Positions 28,060 to 37,070 of a stretch of 64,000 nt of DNA are shown piece after piece. A program made the position numbers and the translations under genes. Each line of letters begins with the position of its first letter. Position 1 is the first letter of the stretch. Below the pieces are notes generated by a model that was not told the origin of the DNA, made no database searches, and saw only the letters and a list, made by a program, of their open reading frames with translations. Source of the stretch: an uncultured Sphingomonas sp. (lineage in GTDB: Bacteria > Pseudomonadota > Alphaproteobacteria > Sphingomonadales > Sphingomonadaceae); assembly GCF_937871615.1 (NCBI RefSeq), contig NZ_CALMPA010000070.1:1-64000 (forward strand), in the 5' to 3' direction.

Positions 28060-28530
28060 ATGCGCATCGCCATCGCGTCCGATCACGCCGCCGTCGAGTT
28101 GAAGACCGCGCTCGCGGCGTGGCTGCGCGAGGGCGGGCACGACGTGCTCGATCTCGGCACCGATGGCGGCGCGAGCGTCGATTATCCCGATTATGGCTAT
28201 GCCATCGGCGCCGCGCTGGCGGATGGGCGCGCGGATCGCGGCGTCGCGCTGTGCGGATCGGGCATCGGCATCGCGATCGCGGCGAACCGCAATCCGGCGT
28301 GCCGCTGCGCGCTCGTCAGCGAGCCGCTTTCCGCGAGCCTCGCGCGTACCCATAATGATGCCAATGCGATCGCGATGGGCGCGCGGCTGGTGGGGCCGGA
28401 AATGGCCAAGGCCTGCCTCGATGCGTTTCTCTCGACCGAATTCGCCGGTGGGCGCCACCAGCACCGCGTCGATATGCTTAGTGTTACTGGCGGTGCCGGT
28501 GCCGCCCCCAACCCGAAGGAGCCAGCATGA
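28060..28530 (+). CDS. rpiB: ribose 5-phosphate isomerase B
   Basis: This 156-residue enzyme interconverts ribose 5-phosphate and ribulose 5-phosphate. [11 protein letters not shown] at the start, the active-site cysteine Cys65 in [14 protein letters not shown], and [13 protein letters not shown] are the RpiB/LacAB signature. The ATG at 28060 has GAAGGA eight bases upstream. The C-terminal 20 residues are a low-complexity extension. The stop overlaps the glyA start (ATGA), so the two are translationally coupled. Confidence 0.95.
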   Translation: MRIAIASDHAAVELKTALAAWLREGGHDVLDLGTDGGASVDYPDYGYAIGAALADGRADRGVALCGSGIGIAIAANRNPACRCALVSEPLSASLARTHNDANAIAMGARLVGPEMAKACLDAFLSTEFAGGRHQHRVDMLSVTGGAGAAPNPKEPA

Positions 28531-29834
28531 GCACGAACCCCGCCTCTCTCCACGACGTGCAGCCCGATGGCTTCTTCACCCGCAATCTTGCGGACGCTGA
28601 TCCGGCGGTGTTCGCCGGCGTCACGCACGAACTCACCCGCGAGCAGACCCAGATCGAACTGATCGCCAGCGAGAATATCGTCTCGCGCGCGGTGCTGGAG
28701 GCGCAGGGCAGCGTCTTCACCAACAAATATGCCGAAGGCTATCCGGGCAAGCGTTATTATCAGGGCTGCCACCCGTCCGACGAGGTGGAGCAGCTCGCGA
28801 TCGACCGCGCGAAGGAATTGTTCGGCTGCGCGTTCGCCAACGTCCAGCCGCATTCGGGCGCGCAGGCCAATGGCGCGGTGATGCTCGCGCTCGCCAAGCC
28901 CGGCGACACGATCATGGGCCTGTCGCTCGATGCGGGCGGCCACCTGACGCACGGCGCGCGCGCCGCGATGTCGGGCAAATGGTTCAACGCGGTGCATTAC
29001 GGCGTCGATGCCAAAACGCATCTGATCGACTTCGACGAGGTTGCCGCCAAGGCGCGCGAGCACAAGCCCAAGCTCATCATCGCCGGCGGATCGGCCTATC
29101 CGCGCCAGATCGACTTCGCGAAATTCCGCGCGATCGCCGATGAGGTCGGCGCGTTCTTCATGGTCGATATGGCGCATTTCGCCGGGCTGGTGGCGGGCGG
29201 GGTTCACCCGAGCCCCTTCGCCCATGCGCATGTCGTCACCACCACCACCCACAAGACGTTGCGCGGCCCGCGTGGCGGCGCGGTGTTCACCAATGACGAG
29301 GGCATCGCGAAGAAGATCAATTCGGCGGTGTTCCCAGGGCTTCAGGGCGGCCCGCTGATGCATGTGATCGCGGCCAAGGCGGTGGCGTTCGGCGAGGCGC
29401 TGCGCCCCGAATTCCGCACCTATGCCGCCGCGATCATCGAGAATGCCAAGGTGCTGGCGGCGACGCTGGCGGAGCGCGGCGCCGCGGTGGTTTCCGGCGG
29501 CACCGACACGCATCTCGCGCTGATCGACCTCACCCCGCTCGGCGTGACCGGCAAGGATGCCGACGAGGCGCTGGAGCGCGCCGGCATCACCTGCAACAAG
29601 AACGGCATCCCCAACGATCCGCTGCCCCCGGTGAAGACCAGCGGCATCCGCGTCGGCTCCCCCGCGGGCACGACGCGCGGCTTCGGCACGGCGGAATTCC
29701 GCGAGATCGGCAACATGGTGGCCGACGTGCTCGATGGCCTCGCGAAGAACGGCGAAGCGGGCGATGCACAGGTGGAGGCGCATGTCAGGGAACGAGTTCG
29801 CGCGCTATGCGCTCGTTTCCCCATCTATCAGTGA
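28527..29834 (+). CDS. glyA: serine hydroxymethyltransferase
   Basis: This 435-residue PLP enzyme converts serine and tetrahydrofolate to glycine and methylene-THF, the main one-carbon entry point. The PLP lysine is Lys243 in [27 protein letters not shown] and [16 protein letters not shown] are the substrate- and folate-binding signatures. Length and motif order are normal. The gene is coupled to rpiB upstream and followed eight bases later by a small membrane-protein gene. I see no glycine riboswitch upstream. Confidence 0.97.
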   Translation: MSTNPASLHDVQPDGFFTRNLADADPAVFAGVTHELTREQTQIELIASENIVSRAVLEAQGSVFTNKYAEGYPGKRYYQGCHPSDEVEQLAIDRAKELFGCAFANVQPHSGAQANGAVMLALAKPGDTIMGLSLDAGGHLTHGARAAMSGKWFNAVHYGVDAKTHLIDFDEVAAKAREHKPKLIIAGGSAYPRQIDFAKFRAIADEVGAFFMVDMAHFAGLVAGGVHPSPFAHAHVVTTTTHKTLRGPRGGAVFTNDEGIAKKINSAVFPGLQGGPLMHVIAAKAVAFGEALRPEFRTYAAAIIENAKVLAATLAERGAAVVSGGTDTHLALIDLTPLGVTGKDADEALERAGITCNKNGIPNDPLPPVKTSGIRVGSPAGTTRGFGTAEFREIGNMVADVLDGLAKNGEAGDAQVEAHVRERVRALCARFPIYQ

Positions 29835-29842
29835 GGGATGAC

Positions 29843-30019
29843 ATGTCGAAGATCGACGAAGTGCAGGCCAATGTGAAGAACACGCCGGGTCTGGGCAAGA
29901 AGATGGCGAAATACGGCGCGGTCGGCGCGGTGCTGGCGATCCCCCTGCCTTTCGTCGGCCCGGTGCTTGGCGCGATCGTCGGCGCGGGCGTCGCTTATGC
30001 GAGGCGCGACAAGAAATAG
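29843..30019 (+). CDS. 58-residue glycine-zipper membrane protein
   Basis: This is a small protein with a basic N-terminal half (MSKIDEVQANVKN...KKMAKYG) and one long hydrophobic stretch (about 26-52) rich in GxxxG spacing. It ends in a basic tail, ARRDKK. A single- or hairpin-type membrane insertion is likely. GAGGGA precedes the ATG by a proper distance, and the spacing to glyA is eight bases, so I take it as real and co-transcribed. No known family is recognised. Confidence 0.72.
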   Translation: MSKIDEVQANVKNTPGLGKKMAKYGAVGAVLAIPLPFVGPVLGAIVGAGVAYARRDKK

Positions 30020-30045
30020 TTTCCGGATTCTGTCGTCGCTGAATC

Positions 30046-30137
30046 CGCAGCCGGTGCCGGCCTGCTTCCCTGCCCCGCCTCCCACGTCAGTATCTTGAAT
30101 GGGAGGCGGGGTGGGGGAACGGGCCGGCGCCGCATCC
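30046..30137. repeat. large imperfect palindrome, copy A
   Basis: The core is a perfect 12-bp inverted repeat, CCCCGCCTCCCA at 30073-30084 and its complement at 30100-30111, with a 15-base loop. Outside it the arms continue as imperfect complements out to GCAGCCGGTGCCGG on the left and CCGGCGCCGCATCC on the right. The layout, loop length and outer-arm sequence match the element at 33720-33805, so this is a dispersed repeat. It lies between the small membrane-protein gene and nrdR and could form a terminator-like RNA hairpin. Confidence 0.75.
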
Positions 30138-30228
30138 AGCTCCTGCCTGACTTCCCATTCGGCGCAAGCTGTGGGAAAGCCGGCGGGAGAGCGGGCCGTT
30201 CCCGTTTCATCGTGAGGAATCAAGCCCG

Positions 30229-30690
30229 ATGCGCTGCCCGTTCTGCGGCCATGACGCGAGCCAGGTGAAGGACAGCCGCCCCACCGATGACGGCGCGGCG
30301 ATCCGCCGGCGGCGCCAGTGCGAGGGGTGCGCCGCGCGCTTCACCACGTTCGAACGCATCCAGTTGCGCGAGCTTGTCGTCATCAAGAGCCAGGATCGCC
30401 GCGAGCCGTTCGAGCGCGAGAAGCTGGTCCGCTCGATCGGCGTCGCCGCGCGCAAGCGCCCGGTGGATAGTGTCGCGATCGAGCGGCTCGTTTCGGGCAT
30501 CCAGCGCCAGCTTGAAACCAGCGGCGACGGCGAAGTCACCTCGAAGCGGATCGGCGAAATGGTGATGGAGGGGCTGAAGGTGCTCGATTCGGTCGCCTAT
30601 ATCCGCTTCGCCTCGGTCTATCGCGATTTCAACGAAGCACGCGATTTCGAGGAGTTCGCCGGCAACGTCGAGGAAGCGGGGCGCGAGTGA
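30229..30690 (+). CDS. nrdR: transcriptional repressor NrdR
   Basis: This 153-residue regulator of ribonucleotide reductase genes has an N-terminal zinc ribbon with Cys3, Cys6, Cys31 and Cys34 (MRCPFC...RQCEGC), followed by RFTTFERIQ. An ATP-cone occupies about 48-138 ([24 protein letters not shown]) and senses ATP/dATP. It is a complete, normal-length member. No nrd gene lies in the window, so it acts in trans. The RNA methyltransferase gene begins at its stop. Confidence 0.96.
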   Translation: MRCPFCGHDASQVKDSRPTDDGAAIRRRRQCEGCAARFTTFERIQLRELVVIKSQDRREPFEREKLVRSIGVAARKRPVDSVAIERLVSGIQRQLETSGDGEVTSKRIGEMVMEGLKVLDSVAYIRFASVYRDFNEARDFEEFAGNVEEAGRE

Positions 30691-30692
30691 CC

Positions 30693-31415
30693 ATGTCGCA
30701 GCCGCCGGTGATCGTTCTGGTTCGCCCGCAACTTGCCCAGAATATCGGCAAGGCGGCGCGCGCGATGCTCAATTTCGGGCTGGCCGAGATGCGGCTCGTC
30801 TCCCCGCGCGACGGCTGGCCCAATCCGCTGGCCGGTCCCGCCGCTTCGGGCGCGGATATCGTGCTGGAGCGCGCGCAATTGTTCGACAGCGTGGCCGATG
30901 CGGTGGCGGATTGCGCGCATGTCTATGCCACCACGGTGCGCAAGCGCGGCGTGACCAAGCCGGTGGTGACGCCCGAGATCGCCGCGCGGGAAATGCACGG
31001 CGCGCGCGAGCGTTCCGCCATCCTGTTCGGGCCGGAGCGTTCGGGCCTTGAAACCGATGACGTGGCGCTGGCGCGCAAGATTGTGACCGTGCCGATCAAT
31101 CCCGAATTCGGCAGCCTCAACCTCGCGCAGGCGGTGATTCTCGTCGCCTATGAATGGTCGAAGGGAGAGGCGCTGGCGAGCCCGCCGACCACCGATCTGG
31201 CGCCGCCCGCGCCGCACGAGGAACTGGAAGGGATGATCGGCCAGCTCGATCGGATGCTGGAGGACGCGAATTTCTATTTCCCGCCCGATCGCACGCCTGC
31301 GACCCGGCGGACGCTGCGCACCCTGCTGACCAAGCCCGGCTGGTCGAGCCAGGAAGTGCGCACGCTGCGCGGCGTGCTGTCTGCGCTGGCGGGGGCGAAA
31401 GCGAAGCGCGGCTGA
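30693..31415 (+). CDS. trmJ: TrmJ-like RNA 2'-O-methyltransferase (SPOUT/TrmH family)
   Basis: This is a 240-residue SPOUT methyltransferase. PVIVLVRPQLAQNIGKAARAM at the start, the knot motif LFGPERSGLETDD, and NLAQAVILVAYEW are family signatures, and the C-terminal helical extension fits TrmJ. TrmJ methylates the 2'-OH of position 32 in several tRNAs. I placed the start at ATG 30693; a GTG at 30687 would overlap the nrdR stop and is a real alternative. Confidence 0.87.
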   Translation: MSQPPVIVLVRPQLAQNIGKAARAMLNFGLAEMRLVSPRDGWPNPLAGPAASGADIVLERAQLFDSVADAVADCAHVYATTVRKRGVTKPVVTPEIAAREMHGARERSAILFGPERSGLETDDVALARKIVTVPINPEFGSLNLAQAVILVAYEWSKGEALASPPTTDLAPPAPHEELEGMIGQLDRMLEDANFYFPPDRTPATRRTLRTLLTKPGWSSQEVRTLRGVLSALAGAKAKRG

Positions 31416-31418
31416 GCG

Positions 31419-31572
31419 CCTGGGGCCGGCGCGACATTCAGCCCATGCCGGCCTGCAAATGGCGGTTTCCCGCGCTTTGCCGGTGCTCACGTACCTTTGG
31501 TACGCTGCGCTTGCGGGTCATGAGAAACCACCATTTTCGGCTCGACCTGACCGGAATGCGTCAGCCCCAGGC
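31419..31572. repeat. 154-bp imperfect palindrome between trmJ and tRNA-Phe
   Basis: The ends are perfect complements (GCCTGGGG at 31419-31426, CCCCAGGC at 31565-31572). The centre is CGTAC-CTTTG-GTACG (31490-31504), and the arms share further blocks such as AAATGG(C/T)GGTTTC. The symmetry centre coincides with the midpoint of the outer ends, so this is one large palindrome of about 75-bp arms with mismatches. It fills nearly all of the space between the two genes. Confidence 0.7.
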
Positions 31573-31620
31573 GTGCAATTCGCTGCGCGCCGATGGGGAG
31601 GCATCATCCGGGAAAAGGGG

Positions 31621-31696
31621 TGGTGCCCAGGGACGGGATCGAACCGCCGACACTGCGATTTTCAGTCGCATGCTCTACCAACTGAGCTACCTGGGC
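31621..31696 (-). tRNA. tRNA-Phe (anticodon GAA)
   Basis: This is a 76-nt tRNA on the minus strand with encoded CCA. The acceptor stem pairs GCCCAGG with CCTGGGC, the D arm has AGCTCAGTTGGTAGAGC, and the T arm has GGTTCGATCC. The anticodon loop CTGAAAA on stem TGCGA/TCGCA gives GAA. It lies 29 bases downstream of yacG on the same strand and may be co-transcribed from the infA operon. Confidence 0.97.
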
Positions 31697-31725
31697 ATAA
31701 CCGACGAACGCCGGAGCCGCGCTCT

Positions 31726-31902
31726 CTAGTCGGGGTCTTTGCCGCTGTCCAGCCCGTTCGGCGCGATCGTCGAACCGGGCAGGCGATATCCTTCACCCAG
31801 CCATTGCAGCAGATCGCGATCCTTGCAGCCACGGCTGCAAAACGGGGCATATCCGGGCGCGGTGGGGCGGCGGCAGATGGGGCAGGTGGCTTTCGTCATC
31901 AT
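31726..31902 (-). CDS. yacG: DNA gyrase inhibitor YacG
   Basis: This 58-residue zinc-binding protein has the four YacG cysteines in CPIC and FCSRGC, followed by KDRDLLQWLGEGYRLPG. YacG binds GyrB and inhibits gyrase. The start ATG overlaps the rng stop (ATGA) on the minus strand; a second ATG one codon later is equally possible. It is the last protein gene of the infA-maf-rng-yacG run. Confidence 0.9.
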   Translation of the reverse strand: MMTKATCPICRRPTAPGYAPFCSRGCKDRDLLQWLGEGYRLPGSTIAPNGLDSGKDPD

Positions 31903-32816
31903 TGCAATATGGGGGTGCGCCCGGTGCGGCGCACCAGTTCGGCGAGCCAATCCGCGCGTGATTCGATTCGCGCGGTGACGGCGGGCGGGAGGCGGTGGCT
32001 GTTGGGCGCGCCGGGCGGCGTCCGCTCGATCTGGCGCAGCGCGGCGCGCGCGGCGCTGCCGATCGGATCGGCGCGGAGCAGTTCGGGGAGTGACGCGCGC
32101 GGGCGCGGGCGCACGATCTGCAGGAAGCCGAAGCCGTTCATCGCGGTGCGCTCGAACGGCTGGGGCAGCCCCGCGTCGATCGCGGCGGCGACCCGTTGGC
32201 GTGCCTCCTTGCCCTGGATGGTGGGGAAGTCGATGCCGATCGAGCCGCCCACCCCGTGGCGCACGATCGCCGACGCCACCGCAGCCGCCGCGCGTTCGGC
32301 GAGCGCGTCGAGCGGGCCATCGCCGTCAACGTCGAACAGGGTCATCGCCGGGGTTGGCGACATGCGCAGCGCGCCGCCGGGGAAGGCGATGTCGCCGGTC
32401 AGTGCCTCATCGAGCAGTTCGGACCAGCCCGCCGCCTCCAGCGCGTCCGGCTCGTGCGCGCGGAGCACCCGCACGGGGCCTTCGAGGGTGTCGCGCAGCG
32501 CGGGGGCTTCGCGCGGGGCGGCATCGGTGGCGATGACGCGGGGAGGCTTGAGGCGGCCCGTCTCGGGCAGCGCCTCACGCGTTACCTCGACATTCAGCCG
32601 CGCGCCGAGCGTCAGGCCGGGCGGCGTGCGCGTGAGCGTCGCGGTGGTGCCGTCGGGGAAGCGCACGAGGCCCGGCTCGAACAGTTGCGCGGTATAGACC
32701 GCGCCCAGCCGTGGGCCGGTATCGTCGCGCTCGATCCGGGCGCGCAGGATGCGATCATCCGCGATCAGCGCGGCGCGCGCCTCGCCAATGCCGTCTTCAA
32801 ACAGCCATTCAGCCAA
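31899..32816 (-). CDS. rng: short RNase G/E-family ribonuclease (TTG start)
   Basis: This 305-residue protein is related to the catalytic core of RNase E/G. The two metal-binding aspartates are retained: Asp162 (LFDVDG) and Asp196 (IGIDF). MNGFGFLQIVRPR is the family strand after them. It is much shorter than RNase G of about 490 residues: the N-terminal S1 part is reduced and the zinc-link and small domain are missing. The only start that fits homology (xAEWLFEDG) and the 8-base overlap with maf is a TTG at 32814-32816. The upstream open frame inside maf is rejected. An active endonuclease is likely but not certain. Confidence 0.83.
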   Translation of the reverse strand: MAEWLFEDGIGEARAALIADDRILRARIERDDTGPRLGAVYTAQLFEPGLVRFPDGTTATLTRTPPGLTLGARLNVEVTREALPETGRLKPPRVIATDAAPREAPALRDTLEGPVRVLRAHEPDALEAAGWSELLDEALTGDIAFPGGALRMSPTPAMTLFDVDGDGPLDALAERAAAAVASAIVRHGVGGSIGIDFPTIQGKEARQRVAAAIDAGLPQPFERTAMNGFGFLQIVRPRPRASLPELLRADPIGSAARAALRQIERTPPGAPNSHRLPPAVTARIESRADWLAELVRRTGRTPILQ

Positions 32817-33396
32817 GGCGGATGCCCGCCGTGCGCAGCAGCGCGGCGGTTTCGTAAAGCGGCAGGCCGACGACGCCGGAATGCGAGCCGTCGAGGCGGC
32901 GCACCCAGGTTTCGGCATGGCCCTGGATGGCATAGCCGCCCGCCTTGCCCATCCCCTCGCCGCCGGCGACATAAGCGTCGATCTCGGCGGTGGAGAGCGG
33001 CTTGAACACCACCAACGTATCGGAAAGCTGCTCGCGCAGCCGGCCCGCGGCGTCGATCACCGCGACCGACGACAGGCAATGGTGGCGGCGCCCCGCCAGC
33101 AGCCCGAGCATCCAGCGCAGTTCGCCCGCATCGGCGGGCTTGCCGAGTATCCGCCGCCCGACCGCGATCGTCGTGTCGGCGGCGAGGATCACCTCGCCCG
33201 GCGTTCGCTCGACCGCATTGGCCTTGGCGGCGGCGACGCGGCGGACATAATCGCGCGGGCGCTCGCCCTTGAGCGGCGTCTCGTCGACATCGGGCGCGAC
33301 GATGCGCGCCGGCACCACGCCGATGCGCGCCAGCAGATCGCGCCGCCGGGGCGACGCGGATGCGAGAACGAGGACCGGAGCCTGATCGGAGGGCAT
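32809..33396 (-). CDS. maf: Maf-family nucleotide pyrophosphatase
   Basis: This 195-residue house-cleaning enzyme hydrolyses non-canonical or excess nucleoside triphosphates. The N-terminal LASASPRRRDLLARIG loop, DVDETP, ILAADTTIAVG and the C-terminal GYAIQGHAETWVRRLDGSHSGVVGLPLYET are the conserved Maf/YhdE blocks. The ATG at 33396 follows the infA stop by 15 bases. The 3' end overlaps the rng start by eight bases. Confidence 0.94.
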   Translation of the reverse strand: MPSDQAPVLVLASASPRRRDLLARIGVVPARIVAPDVDETPLKGERPRDYVRRVAAAKANAVERTPGEVILAADTTIAVGRRILGKPADAGELRWMLGLLAGRRHHCLSSVAVIDAAGRLREQLSDTLVVFKPLSTAEIDAYVAGGEGMGKAGGYAIQGHAETWVRRLDGSHSGVVGLPLYETAALLRTAGIRLG

Positions 33397-33411
33397 AGGC
33401 CCGTCCGCGCC

Positions 33412-33657
33412 TTATTGCGGGCCGGGGCCGCCGCGACCGGGCATGAAGCGATAGGTGATGCGCCCCTTGGTCAGGTCATAAGGGGTCAGCTCGACCAGCA
33501 CTTCATCGCCCACCAGCACGCGGATGCGGTTCTTGCGCATCTTGCCGGCGGTGTGGCCGAGGATTTCGTGATCGTTCTCAAGCCGGACGCGGAACATCGC
33601 GTTGGGCAGCAGCTCGACCACCTGGCCGCGCATTTCGAGGAGTTCTTCTTTGGCCAA
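33412..33657 (-). CDS. infA: translation initiation factor IF-1
   Basis: This 81-residue OB-fold protein binds the ribosomal A site during initiation. [19 protein letters not shown], the RNA-binding strand [22 protein letters not shown], and [11 protein letters not shown] are intact. The ten-residue C-terminal tail (GRGGPGPQ) is slightly longer than in E. coli. It heads the operon infA-maf-rng-yacG. A perfect 14-base GC palindrome (33680-33693) lies in its upstream region. Confidence 0.96.
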   Translation of the reverse strand: MAKEELLEMRGQVVELLPNAMFRVRLENDHEILGHTAGKMRKNRIRVLVGDEVLVELTPYDLTKGRITYRFMPGRGGPGPQ

Positions 33658-33719
33658 ACAACTGTCTTTCGGGAATGGAGGGCGCGCGCGCCCTTAGCGG
33701 AAAGGCGCTGCTATGGGAA

Positions 33720-33805
33720 GTGTGGCGCCAGCCGCTCCCCCGCCCGGCCTCCCGAACATGATGCTGATGGGAGGCCGGGCGGGGCAGTGGGCTGGTGCCG
33801 CATCC
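33720..33805. repeat. large imperfect palindrome, copy B
   Basis: The core is a perfect 16-bp inverted repeat (33738-33753 with 33769-33784, CCCCGCCCGGCCTCCC and complement) with a 15-base loop. The outer arms GTGGCGCCAGCC and GGCTGGTGCCGCA are imperfect complements. It matches copy A at 30046-30137 in layout and outer sequence. It lies between infA and hppA, both on the minus strand, so it is downstream of hppA and upstream of infA. Confidence 0.75.
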
Positions 33806-33845
33806 GGAGATATCCCGCAAGGGACATCTCCGGACAAAGCCGGAT

Positions 33846-36020
33846 TCAGCCCGCGACGTGACCAGCCAGCGCGGCGAGCAGCAGCAGCGCCACGATATTG
33901 GTGATCTTAATCATCGGGTTCACCGCCGGGCCGGCGGTGTCCTTGTACGGATCGCCCACGGTATCGCCGGTGACGGCGGCCTTGTGCGCTTCCGATCCCT
34001 TGCCGCCGTAATGCCCGTCTTCGATATATTTCTTGGCATTATCCCATGCGCCGCCGCCGCTCGTCATCGAAAGCGCGACGAACAGCCCGGAGACGATCAC
34101 GCCGAGCAGCATCGCGCCCAGCGCCGCGAAGCCCGCCGCCTGATTCTCCACGCCGGTGACGACGAAATAGAGCACGATCGGCGACAGCACCGGCAGCAGC
34201 GACGGCACGATCATCTCACGGATCGCCGCACGGGTGACGAGATCGACGGTGCGGCCGTAATTGGGCCGGCTTGTCCCTTCCATGATGCCGGGATTGTCGC
34301 GGAACTGACCGCGCACTTCCTCCACCACGCTGCCCGCCGCGCGGCCCACCGCCGTCATCCCGAACGCGCCGAACAGATAGGGCAGCAGCGCGCCGAGCAA
34401 CAGCCCGACGATGACATAGGGGTTGGACAGATCGAAATCGACCTGCGTATCCGGGAAATAGGTTTGCAGATCGGTGGTATAGGCGCCGAACAGCACCAAG
34501 GCGGCAAGCCCCGCCGAGCCGATCGCATAACCCTTGGTGACGGCCTTGGTGGTGTTGCCCACCGCATCGAGCGCGTCGGTCTTGCGGCGCACATCATCGG
34601 GCAGGCCGGCCATTTCCGCGATGCCGCCGGCATTGTCGGTGACCGGGCCGTAAGCGTCGAGCGCCACGACCATCCCGGCGAGCGCCAGCATCGAGGTGGC
34701 GCCAAAGGCGATGCCGATGATCCCGGCGAACTTATAGGCCGCGATAACCGCGATCACGATCACCAGCGTGGGCAGCGCGGTCGCCTCAAGGCTGACGGCG
34801 AGGCCCTGGATCACGTTGGTGCCGTGCCCCGTCTCCGATGCCCTGGCGATCGCCTTCACCGGGCGATAATTGGTGCCGGTGTAATATTCGGTGATCCACA
34901 CGATCAGCGCGGTCACCGTAAGGCCGATCATCATGCACCAGAACAGGTCCATGCCGGTGAAGCCGGCACCCGCCGCCACCGGGGCGACCGGCGCGGTGAG
35001 ATCGCCGCCCAGCGCGTCGCCCGAGCGATCGAGGAAGGCCGAGGCGCCGATCGGCGCGTTCATGTCGCCCAACGTGTATTTGGTGGCGAACCAGATTGCC
35101 GGGATCGACAAGAGCGCCGAGGTGCCGAAGCCCTTGTACAGCGCGCCCATGATCGAGCCGCCGCTGCCGAGCCGCACCATATAGGTGCCGATGATCGAGG
35201 TGATGATGCACACGCCGCCTACCATCAGCGGCAGCGTCATCAGCTGCGTCAGTTCAGCCGTGTCGGCATGGATCAGCAGCGCGATCGACACCATCGTCAC
35301 GCCCAGCGTCACGACATAGGTTTCGAACAGATCGGCGGCCATCCCTGCGCAATCGCCGACATTGTCGCCGACGTTATCGGCGATCACCGCCGGGTTGCGG
35401 GGATCGTCTTCCGGGATGCCGGCTTCCACCTTGCCGACGAGATCGGCGCCAACATCCGCCGCCTTGGTGAAGATGCCGCCGCCCAGGCGCGCGAAGATCG
35501 AGATCAGCGAGGCGCCAAAGGCGAGCGCGGTGAGCGATTCGACGAGCACGCGATCGTTCGGCGCATGGCCCGCCGGGCCGGTGAGATACCAGAAGAAGGA
35601 TGCGATCGCGAGCAGCCCCAGCCCCGCGACGAGCAGCCCGGTGACGGCGCCGGAGCGGAACGCGAGCGTGAGCGCGCCCTGCAACGAGCCGCGCGCGGCC
35701 TCCGCCGTGCGGACGTTGGCGCGCACCGAGATGTTCATGCCGACGAAGCCCGCCACGCCCGACAGGATCGCACCGATGACGAATCCGGTGGTGGAGGTGA
35801 GGCCAAGCGTTGCCGCGAGGATCACCGCGACGATCACGCCGACGATGGCGATGGTGGTATATTGCCGCGCCAGATAGGCTTTCGCGCCTTCCTGAATGGC
35901 GGCCGCGATATCCTGCATTCGTTCGTTGCCCGGCGAGGCGCTGAGCACCTGCCTGCTGGTGACGAAGCCATAGACTACGGCCAGAACGCCGCAGAGGATG
36001 GCGATAGTGACGGTCGTCAT
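33846..36020 (-). CDS. hppA: proton-pumping membrane pyrophosphatase (K+-independent type)
   Basis: This 724-residue integral membrane enzyme couples pyrophosphate hydrolysis to proton export, with about 16 membrane segments. The substrate-binding region [30 protein letters not shown] and the conserved [16 protein letters not shown] are present (described here as motif blocks, not one contiguous string). The subclass residue is Lys492 in [11 protein letters not shown]+-dependent enzymes carry Ala here, so this is the K+-independent H+ pump. GGGGAAGGA precedes the start. The C-terminal histidine ends in GHVAG. Confidence 0.96.
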   Translation of the reverse strand: MTTVTIAILCGVLAVVYGFVTSRQVLSASPGNERMQDIAAAIQEGAKAYLARQYTTIAIVGVIVAVILAATLGLTSTTGFVIGAILSGVAGFVGMNISVRANVRTAEAARGSLQGALTLAFRSGAVTGLLVAGLGLLAIASFFWYLTGPAGHAPNDRVLVESLTALAFGASLISIFARLGGGIFTKAADVGADLVGKVEAGIPEDDPRNPAVIADNVGDNVGDCAGMAADLFETYVVTLGVTMVSIALLIHADTAELTQLMTLPLMVGGVCIITSIIGTYMVRLGSGGSIMGALYKGFGTSALLSIPAIWFATKYTLGDMNAPIGASAFLDRSGDALGGDLTAPVAPVAAGAGFTGMDLFWCMMIGLTVTALIVWITEYYTGTNYRPVKAIARASETGHGTNVIQGLAVSLEATALPTLVIVIAVIAAYKFAGIIGIAFGATSMLALAGMVVALDAYGPVTDNAGGIAEMAGLPDDVRRKTDALDAVGNTTKAVTKGYAIGSAGLAALVLFGAYTTDLQTYFPDTQVDFDLSNPYVIVGLLLGALLPYLFGAFGMTAVGRAAGSVVEEVRGQFRDNPGIMEGTSRPNYGRTVDLVTRAAIREMIVPSLLPVLSPIVLYFVVTGVENQAAGFAALGAMLLGVIVSGLFVALSMTSGGGAWDNAKKYIEDGHYGGKGSEAHKAAVTGDTVGDPYKDTAGPAVNPMIKITNIVALLLLAALAGHVAG

Positions 36021-36131
36021 CGCATTCCTTCCCCTATTCTGTTCTCCCGCGCCGAAGGCTTTTGCCCTTGAAAAAGCGCGGTTAGGGCGAAGGCGTATAG
36101 AGCGCCCGGCGCGCGCGCAAGCCGCCCCGCG

Positions 36132-37019
36132 TCAGGCGCGGTGTTCGAAGCCGAGACGCGGGGGAAGCGGCACCGCGCGATCGCCGTCGGTGAGCGCGAG
36201 GCCGGCCCCTTCCGCGAACCGCCCGATGCGCGTCGCGGGCGCGGGGATCGGCGCGCCGGGCGCCGCGGCGAACAGCAATTGATAATCGTCGCCCGCAGTC
36301 GCGGCGGCGAGGGCGTCGCCCCCGAACACGCGATAATCGGGCGATAGCGGCACTTGCGCGAGGTCGATCGTCACCGCGCAGCCGCTTGCCGCCGCCATCC
36401 GCCACGCGTCGATCAGAAGGCCGTCGGACACGTCCATCATCGCATGGACATGGGGCGCGAGCAGCCGCCCTTCGCTGAGGTGCGGGCGCGGGCGGCGATA
36501 GGCGGCGAGCAGCGCGGCGGGGCCGTCCGCGCCGCGCGCGATGGCAAGCCCGGCGCCCGCATCGCCGATCGTGCCGGTGACCCACAGATCGTCGCCCGGC
36601 CGCGCGCCGCTTCGCGCCGGCGCAATGGCGTCAGCGCCGATCGCGGTGAGCGTCAGCACGCGCGGCGCGCCGGGCGGCAGCGATACCGTGTCGCCGCCGA
36701 GCAGCGCGCAATCGAATGCCGCGAGCGCCGCCCCCAGCCCGGCGAGGAACGCGCGATCCCAGCGATCGTCGCCGAGCGGATGGTTGAGCAGCACGGCTTC
36801 GGGGCGCGCGCCCTTGGCGGCCAAATCGGAGAGGTTGGTCGCGAGCAGCTTCCACGCGACATCCTCCGCCGGATCGCCGGGGAGGAAATGCACGCCCTCC
36901 ACCAATGTATCGGTGGTGAGGATGAACCCGCCGAGCCGCGCGGTATCATCGGCCAGCCCGAGCGCGCCGGGGTGGAGCGGCAGGCGGCGCAGCGCGGCGA
37001 TGAATTCGGCTTCGATCAT
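36132..37019 (-). CDS. thiL: thiamine-monophosphate kinase
   Basis: This 295-residue enzyme makes thiamine diphosphate from the monophosphate using ATP. Family blocks are TTDTLVEGVHF, LATNLSDLAAKGA, LLGGDTV and the strongly conserved MMDVSDGL. The first metal loop reads GLADDTARL rather than the common GIGDDAA, but both aspartates are kept. The upstream open frame to 37211 runs through a repeat, so I placed the start at ATG 37019 (MIEAEFIAAL). It is divergent from nadB. No TPP riboswitch is visible upstream. Confidence 0.9.
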   Translation of the reverse strand: MIEAEFIAALRRLPLHPGALGLADDTARLGGFILTTDTLVEGVHFLPGDPAEDVAWKLLATNLSDLAAKGARPEAVLLNHPLGDDRWDRAFLAGLGAALAAFDCALLGGDTVSLPPGAPRVLTLTAIGADAIAPARSGARPGDDLWVTGTIGDAGAGLAIARGADGPAALLAAYRRPRPHLSEGRLLAPHVHAMMDVSDGLLIDAWRMAAASGCAVTIDLAQVPLSPDYRVFGGDALAAATAGDDYQLLFAAAPGAPIPAPATRIGRFAEGAGLALTDGDRAVPLPPRLGFEHRA

Positions 37020-37070
37020 GCGGGGGCAGGGGTATCGGGTTTGCGCGGCGACGTCACCTGCCTCCCCCGT

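Noticed and set aside
28490-28530. Possible glycine riboswitch before glyA
   Set aside because: glyA starts on the rpiB stop, so there is no leader long enough for a riboswitch.
33795-36071. A 758-codon open frame opposite hppA
   Set aside because: The translation is dominated by Arg, His, Gln and Asp, with no recognisable domain; the real gene is hppA on the minus strand.
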